This document shows, piece after piece, positions 18,101 through 27,100 of a stretch of DNA of 64,000 bases (position 1 is the first letter of the stretch; every line of letters starts with the position of its first letter). The stretch spans positions 586,001 to 650,000 of the forward strand of contig NZ_CP118734.1 of the NCBI RefSeq assembly GCF_032594935.1, read 5' to 3'. The notes under the pieces were generated by a model, which did not search any database, was not told the DNA's origin, and was given only the letters and a program-made list of their open reading frames with translations. The position numbers and the translations under genes were made by a program. Origin of the DNA: Streptococcus sp. 29892. Its GTDB lineage: Bacteria; Bacillota; Bacilli; Lactobacillales; Streptococcaceae.

Positions 18101-21100
18101 TCACCAAACGGACGGATGGTAGTATCGTCAAACAGGCTAAGGGTATCACTATTCGCCGGACGGGAACTGTAGTAGATAAGGCTGGTACGGCAGCTTATAC
18201 AACAGGTTGGATGGCGACTACGGATGTTCATGGAGTTGCGAATATTTCAGAACAGACCAATACTATGGATGGTCGCTACATTCCTCATGTGGTTGCCGTT
18301 GTTCCTAGTGGAATTGATGCGACTTCAAGTGCTGTCCAAGGTGCTGTCCAGACAGGAAGACCAACTTTCGTTCCTGGAACAACTTCCACAGGTGCTCAAG
18401 TCCCTATGGATCCAAATACAACGAAACTATTGGATGATGGCTCTAATCCTGTTGATGCTACAACTGCCTATGCCATGGTCAATGGTGTCCGTACAGCTGT
18501 AGGTGAGTATAGGATTTCTAGTACAGATGGCACCGTTACCTATACACCAAACGATGAAGGGAAACGCTATATTGGTAGTTTGTTGCCTGTAACTGTACAA
18601 GCCAAGGATGTCAATGGCTCTGCTGCGACAGCTACCTACACTCCTACAATAACGCCACTTAGTCCATCAGCAGTTGCTGCGACTTCTGTTGGTTTGCAAG
18701 GAAAAGAGCAGACTGGTCGTCCGACCTTTGCTAAAGGTTCTACAATTGATGGTGTAGGTGAATTGGTACCAAGTAGCTTGACCTTACTTGATGCAAGTGG
18801 TCAGCCAGCTACAAGGGTAGACGTGCCTAATCAGGGTAGCTATGTCTTAAATCCGGATGGTAGTATCACCTTTACACCGTTACCGAATTACTATGGCAGT
18901 CCGACCCCAGTTAATGTTCGTCAAGCAGATAGTAATGGTAGCACGGTTGTAACAACTTATTCACCAAATGTCATTGAAGTTCGCCCAATTGCTGATCCAG
19001 ATAAGACTTACGGCCTAAAAGGAGCTGAGCAGACTTCTAGGAGTGACTTCTTTACTGCTGGGCAGATTGATTTGAATGGTGATAAGGTATATGATCCAGA
19101 TACAGAGGTTGTGGCCTTAAATCCTGCGAGTCGTAAACTTATCAATCAACAAGGTCAGGAAGTAGACAGTGTGCAAGTGGCTGGTGAGGGTGTTTATCGC
19201 TTGAATGGTGATGGCACGATTACCTTTACCCCAGAGCCAGATTTTGTTGGACTAGCTAATGGTGTTACCATTACGATTGCGGATGTCAACGGTACAAAAG
19301 TATCCACTACCTATGTACCTAAGGTTATTGACGTCCCTGAAGATGAGTTGAGAGAAACGGTTAAGCGGACCATTCGTTATGTTTATGCAGATGGTAGTGA
19401 AGCAAGTACCAGTGTTGAAAAGGTTCTTCAATACACACGCACAGCAACAGCAAACCCATTGACAGGGGAAATTTCCTACAGTCCTTGGGAATCTACGGAT
19501 AATGATTTCCCACTGGTAACTTCTCCAGACATTCCGAATTATACAGCAAGTCAAGATAAGGTGGCGGAGCGCACAGATGTTCCTGCTGAGGCAGTGGATG
19601 AAACCATTACGATTGTCTATCGTGAACATGATAAGCAACTGGCGACATTTACATACAGGGTCGTTGATGGACCAGAGTTGGCCAAAGATCAGGAGATTGG
19701 TTACTCCTCTGCACCAATTACTTATACAACAGCTGCCAAAATTGCTGAAATCATAGCGCGTGGCTATGAACTGGTTGAGGATGAATTTGCAAACGAAGCG
19801 AATAAGAGCTTTGATACGGAAACGGCGCGAGTTCAGAACTGGGATATTTTATTCCGTCCTAAAACAACTGTCACAACTCCAGATCAACCGAAGACTCCAG
19901 GTGATCAAGTGGATCCAAGCATTCCAGATAGTCCTCGTTGGGAGGAAGTAACCAAGACCATCACTCGTACAGTTTCCTATAAATTGAACACAGTTGATGG
20001 ACCAGAAGCACCAGGAACTAGCAGTCAGACCAATACGGTTACCTTTGAACGCACTGGTACTTATAATTTTGTAAGCAATCAGATTACCTATACGAATTGG
20101 GTAGCTAAGGATGGCGATGCGACTTTAGAGGGTCATGCTTTACCAGATGTACTAGGCTACACTGCAACTAAGGCGACTGCAAATGATGAGGAAGTCTTGC
20201 CACTTTCAACAACACGCAATAAAACGGTCACTCATCTTGATAATAATATTACGGAGATTGTTGTTTATACTCCGGATGCACAGCTTGGTAAAATTAGCTT
20301 TATCAATGTAACGGATCCTAGTCAAGAAGTGCTTGTTAGAGAGATTCCGTTGACTGGTAAAACAGGTGATAAATTTACAGTTGATACAGCAGCGATTATT
20401 GAAGAATTTAGACAGCAAGGCTATGAAGTCAGCGATATTTCAAATTATGACAAGGAAGGTTTGTTCTCTCCAGATCCAAATAGTCATGATGAGTTTATTT
20501 ACCATTTGACGGAAAGAGTAGTTCCTGTCGATCCATCAAATCCACCAACACCAGGTACGCCAGTCGATCCGAATAATCCAGATGGACCGAAGTGGCCAGA
20601 TTCAGTTAGTGGAATTGTAACCAAAGATGAAGTGAAGCGGACTATTTCTTATGTAGATGAAGCGGGAGCACCAGTGTCGTCTGTATTTGAAGATACAGTT
20701 AGCTTCACACGAACTGCTACAGTTAATTTGGTAACAGGGGCAGTTAACCTAGGCTCTTGGGAGGCGGTTAATAGTGACAAGGAATTAGCAGGTAATCCAT
20801 TGCCAACCATAGAAGGTTACTCTATCAAAGGGGCTACCTCAGATTCCCTTGTAGCTGAGGCGACGGTCACTGAAAACCCTCGAACTGTTGAAGCAGAAGC
20901 TCCAGATATTGTGGAAGTCGTTACTTATCAAAAAGACAAACAAGAGGCAATTATTCGCTTTGTTGATGTAACAAATCCACAAGCTAGGAATGAATTAAAT
21001 ACCATCACACTCTCTGGCAAATCTAGTGAAGAGATTGGTTATGATGTCACTCCATTAGTGAACTTATATGAAAAATCTGGCTATCAAGTAACCAATAAGC

Positions 21101-24100
21101 AGGCTTACAGTCCAGCTACCCTGTACGATACAGAAAAAGATGTGCCTCAAGAGTTTATATTTGAGTTGGTTCAAAAAACGACTACAACCACTCCAGATAA
21201 TCCACAGACCCCAGGCACGCCAGTGGATCCGACTAATCCAGACGGACCACGTTGGGAAGAAGTGACCAAGACCATCACTCGTACAGTGGCTTACAAACTG
21301 GATACTGTCGATGGTCAACCAGCTCCGACTACCGAAACCAAGACAAATTCAGTCACCTTCGAACGGACTGGTAGCTACAACCATGTGGCCAAGCAAGTGA
21401 CCTACACGAACTGGGTAGCTAAGGATGGCGATTCGACTCTGGAAGGCCAGACACTACCATTGGTGACTGGTTATGTGGCTGTCACCGCAACTAGAAATAA
21501 CCAGGCAGTATCACCAAGCGCAACGGCAGAAGCCATTGAAGCAAGTGCTACGACAGATAATGTAGATGAGATTGTCGTTTACAAGGCCCTCAGCTCTTGG
21601 ACCATCACTCCTCCACCAGGTACAGACCCAGTTCCACCAATTCCTTACGGCAACCATCCGACCGACCCAACCAAGCCGGCAGATCCAACTCCGACCCCAG
21701 CAATTCCGAAAGTGGATGGCTATGTCCCAGTTGGACCAGATGGAAATGAATTGCCTAAGGATCCAGATGGTAACTACATCCCACCAGTACCGACTGACCC
21801 AACTCAGCCAACAGTTATTACTTACAAGGCCCTTGAACAGAAGGCAGTCATCCAATACTTGGAAGAAGGCAGCAATAAGGTTCTCTCTCCAGCTGATGAA
21901 GTAACTGGTCTAGCAGATCAACCAATTGTATACAGCACAGCAGAAACCATTGCCTTGATTAAGGAACGTGGCTATGAGTTGGTGCAAGACAACTTCCCAA
22001 CTAATGCGACATTTGACCGTGATACCACCAGTCCACAGGAGTACACAGTTGTGTTTAGAGAGAAGGTTGTCACAACCACCCCAGATAATCCACAGACCCC
22101 AGGCACGCCAGTAGATCCGACTAATCCAGACGGACCACGTTGGGAAGAAGTGACCAAGACCATCACTCGTACAGTAGCTTACAAACTGGATACTGTCGAT
22201 GGTCAACCAGCTCCGACTACCGAAACCAAGACCAATTCAGTCACCTTCGAACGGACTGGTAGCTACAACCACGTGACCAAACAAGTGACCTACACGGATT
22301 GGGTAGCTAAGGATGGCGATTCGACTCTGGAAGGCCAGACACTACCATTGGTGACCGGTTATGTGGCTGTCACCGCAACTAGAAATAGCCAGACAGTATC
22401 ACCAAGTGCAACGGCAGAAGCCATTGAAGCAAGTGCTACGACAGATAATGTGGATGAGATTGTCGTTTACAAGGCCCTCAGCTCTTGGACCATCACTCCA
22501 CCATCAGGTACAGACCCAGTTCCACCAATTCCTTACGGCAACCATCCGACCGACCCAACCAAGCCGGCGGACCCAACTCCGACCCCAGCAATTCCGAAAG
22601 TGGATGGCTATGTCCCAGTTGGACCAGATGGAAATGAATTGCCTAAGGATCCAGATGGTAACTACATCCCACCAGTACCGACTGACCCAACACAGCCAAC
22701 TGTCATTACTTACAAGGCCCTCGAACAGAAGGCAGTCATCCAATACTTGGAAGAAGGCAGCAATAAGGTTCTCTCTCCAGCTGATGAAGTAACTGGTCTA
22801 GCAGATCAACCAATTGTATACAGCACAGCAGAAACCATTGCCTTGATTAAGGAACGTGGCTATGAATTGGTGCAAGACAACTTCCCAACTAATGCGACAT
22901 TTGACCGTGATACAACCAGTCCACAGGTCTACACAGTTGTGTTTAGAGAGAAGGTTGTTACAACCACCCCAGATAATCCACAGACCCCAGGCACGCCAGT
23001 GGATCCGAATAATCCAGACGGACCAGTTTGGGAAGAAGTGACCAAGACCATCACTCGTACAGTGGCTTACAAACTGGATACTGTCGATGGTCAACCAGCT
23101 CCGAATACCGAAACCAAGACCAATTCAGTCACCTTCGAACGGACTGGTAGCTACAACCACGTGACCAAGCAAGTGACCTACACGGACTGGGTAGCTAAGG
23201 ATAATGATTCGACTCTGGAAGGCCAGGCTCTACCATTGGTGGCTGGTTATGTGGCTGTCACCGCAACTAGAAATAGCCAGACAGTATCACCAAGCACAAC
23301 GGCAGAAGCCATTGAAGCAAGTGCTACGACAGATAATGTGGATGAGATTGTCGTTTACAAGGCTCTCAGTTCTTGGACCATCACACCTCCACCAGGTACA
23401 GACCCAGTTCCACCAATTCCTTACGGCAACCATCCGACCGACCCAACCAAGCCGGCGGATCCAACTCCGACCCCAGCAATTCCGAAAGTGGATGGCTATG
23501 TCCCAGTTGGACCAGATGGAAATGAATTGCCTAAGGATCCAGATGGTAACTACATCCCACCAGTACCGACTGACCCAACACAGCCAACTGTCATTACTTA
23601 CAAGGCCCTCGAACAGAAGGCAGTCATCCAATACTTGGAAGAAGGCAGCAATAAGGTTCTCTCTCCAGCTGATGAAGTAACTGGTCTAGCAGATCAACCA
23701 ATTGTATACAGCACAGCAGAAACCATTGCCTTGATTAAGGAACGTGGCTATGAGTTGGTGCAAGACAACTTCCCAACTAATGCGACATTTGACCGTGATA
23801 CAACCAGTCCACAGGTCTACACAGTTGTGTTTAGAGAGAAGGTTGTTACAACCACCCCAGATAATCCACAGACCCCAGGCACGCCAGTGGATCCGAATAA
23901 TCCAGACGGACCACGTTGGGAAGAAGTGACCAAGACCATCACTCGTACAGTGGCTTACAAATTGGATACTGTCGATGGTCAACCAGCTCCGACTACCGAA
24001 ACCAAGACCAATTCAGTCACCTTCGAACGGACTGGTAGCTACAACCACGTGACCAAACAAGTGACCTACACGGATTGGGTAGCTAAGGATGGCGATTCGA

Positions 24101-27100
24101 CTCTGGAAGGCCAGACACTACCATTGGTGACTGGTTATGTGGCTGTCACCGCAACTAGAAATAACCAGACAGTAACACCAAGCGCAACGGCAGAAGCCAT
24201 TGAAGCAAGTGCTACGACAGATAATGTGGATGAGATTGTCGTTTACAAGGCCCTCAGCTCTTGGACCATCACTCCTCCAACAGGTACAGACCCAGTTCCA
24301 CCAATTCCTTACGACAACCATCCGACCGACCCAACCAAGCCGGCGGATCCAACTCCGACCCCAGCAATTCCGAAAGTGGATGGCTATGTCCCAGTTGGAC
24401 CAGATGGAAATGAATTGCCTAAGGATCCAGATGGTAACTACATCCCACCAGTACCGACTGACCCAACTCAGCCAACAGTTATTACTTACAAGGCCCTTGA
24501 ACAGAAGGCAGTCATCCAATACTTGGAAGAAGGCAGCAATAAGGTTCTCTCTCCAGCTGATGAAGTAACTGGTCTAGCAGATCAACCAATTGTATACAGC
24601 ACAGCAGATACCATTGCCTTGATTAAGGAACGTGGCTATGAGTTGGTGCAAGACAACTTCCCAACTAATGCGACATTTGACCGTGATACAACCAGTCCAC
24701 AGGTTTACACAGTTGTGTTTAGAGAGAAGGTTGTTACAACCACTCCAGATAATCCACAGACCCCAGGCACGCCAGTCGATCCGACTAATCCAGACGGACC
24801 GAAATGGCCAGATGGCTTGAAGGAAAGTGACCTCAATCAAACAGTGACACGGACCATCAAGTATGTGTATGAGGATGGCTCAGAAGCACAGCCAGATGTA
24901 GTCGAAACTCTGACCTACAAGCGTACTGCGACTGTTAACCTAGTGACTAAAGAAGTGACTTATGGCAAGTGGACTTCAACCGATGATGACTTCGATAAGG
25001 TAGACACACCAGCAATCGCAGGCTACACCCCAGACAAGGCAAGTGTGGCAGCTGTTCAAGATGTTCCGGCGACCGCTACAGACACAGAAGTTACTGTAAC
25101 CTATGTCAAGGATGTTCAGAAAGCGACCATCACCTATCAAGATGAGAATGGTCAACAGTTGGGTAGCGTTGATGAAGTGACCGGTAAGTCAGGTGAGCCA
25201 ATTAACTACACCACCACAGATCGTATTACCGAATTGACCAACCAAGGTTATGAGGTCGTGACAGATGGCTTCACTAAGGAAGGTGGACAAGTATTTGACA
25301 CAGATAAGGATACCCCTCAGACCTTCACTGTCGTTGTGAAAGCTAAGGTTGTTCCTGTTGATCCGTCAAATCCACCAACCCCAGGCACGCCAGTGGATCC
25401 GACTAATCCAAATGGACCGAAATGGCCAGATGGCTTGAAGGAAAGTGACCTCAATCAAACCGTCACACGGACCATCAAGTACCAATACGAAGATGGCTCA
25501 GAAGCTCAGCCAGATGTCGTTGAAACTCTGACCTACAAGCGTACTGCGACTGTTAACCTAGTGACTAAAGAAGTGACTTATGGCAAGTGGACTTCAACCG
25601 ATGATGACTTCGACAAGGTAGATACGCCAGCTATTGCAGGTTACACCCCAGACAAGGCAAGTGTGTCAGCTGTTCAAGATGTTCCGGCGACCGCTACAGA
25701 CACAGAAGTTACTGTAACCTATGTCAAGGATGTTCAGAAAGCGACCATCACTTACCAAGATGAGAATGGTCAACAGTTGGGTGGCGTTGATGAAGTGACC
25801 GGTAAGTCAGGTGAGCCAATTAACTACACCACAACAGATCGTATTACCGAATTGACCAACCAAGGTTATGAAGTCGTGACAGATGGCTTCACCAAGGAAG
25901 GTGGACAAGTATTTGACACAGATAAGGATACCCCTCAGACCTTCACTGTCGTTGTGAAAGCTAAGGTTGTTCCTGTTGATCCGTCAAATCCATCAACACC
26001 AGGCACGCCAGTGGATCCGAATAATCCAAATGGACCGAAATGGCCAGATGGCTTGAAGGAAAGTGACCTCAATCAAACCGTCACACGAGTTATCAAGTAC
26101 AAATACGAAGATGGCTCTGAAGCACAGCCAGATGTAGTCGAAACTCTGACCTACAAGCGTACTGCGACCGTTAACCTGGTAACTAAAGAAGTGACTTATG
26201 GCAAGTGGACTTCAACCGATGATGACTTCGATAAGGTAGATACGCCAGCTATTGCAGGTTACACCCCAGACAAGGCAAGTGTGGCAGCTGTTCAAGATGT
26301 TCCGGCGACCGCTACAGACACAGAAGTTACAGTGACTTATGTCAAGGATGTTCAGAAAGCGACCATCACTTACCAAGATGAGAATGGTCAACAGTTGGGT
26401 GGCGTTGATGAAGTGACCGGTAAGTCAGGTGAGCCAATTAACTACACCACCACAGCTCGTATTACCGAATTGACCAACCAAGGTTATGAAGTCGTGACAG
26501 ATGGCTTCACCAAGGAAGGTGGACAAGTATTTGACACAGATAAGGATACCCCTCAGACCTTCACTGTCGTTGTGAAAGCTAAGGTTGTTCCTGTCGATCC
26601 ATCAAATCCACCAACACCAGGCACGCCAGTGGATCCGAATAATCCAAACGGACCGAAATGGCCAGATGGCTTGAAGGAAAGTGACCTCAATCAAACAGTG
26701 ACAAGGACCATCAAGTACCAATACGAAGATGGCTCAGAAGCACAGCCAGATGTAGTCGAAACTCTGACCTACAAGCGTACAGCGACCGTTAACCTGGTAA
26801 CTAAAGAAGTGACTTATGGCGACTGGACCTCAGCTGATGATGACTTCGACAAAGTAGACACCCCAGCTATTGCAGGTTACACCCCAGACAAGGCAAGTGT
26901 GGCAGCTGTTCAAGATGTTCCGGCGACTGCTACAGACACAGAAGTTACCGTAACCTATGTCAAGGATATTCAGAAAGCGACCATCACCTATCAAGATGAG
27001 AATGGTCAACAGTTGGGTGGCATTGATGAAGTGACCGGTAAGTCAGGTGAGCCAATTAACTACACCACCACAGCTCGTATTACCGAATTGACCAACCAAG

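Noticed and set aside
24118..24519. Minus-strand open frames (up to 133 aa) inside the adhesin arrays, recurring every 888 bp
   Set aside because: They repeat because the coding strand repeats, lack ribosome-binding sites and are rich in Trp, Arg and Cys as expected for antisense of Pro/Thr-rich code.
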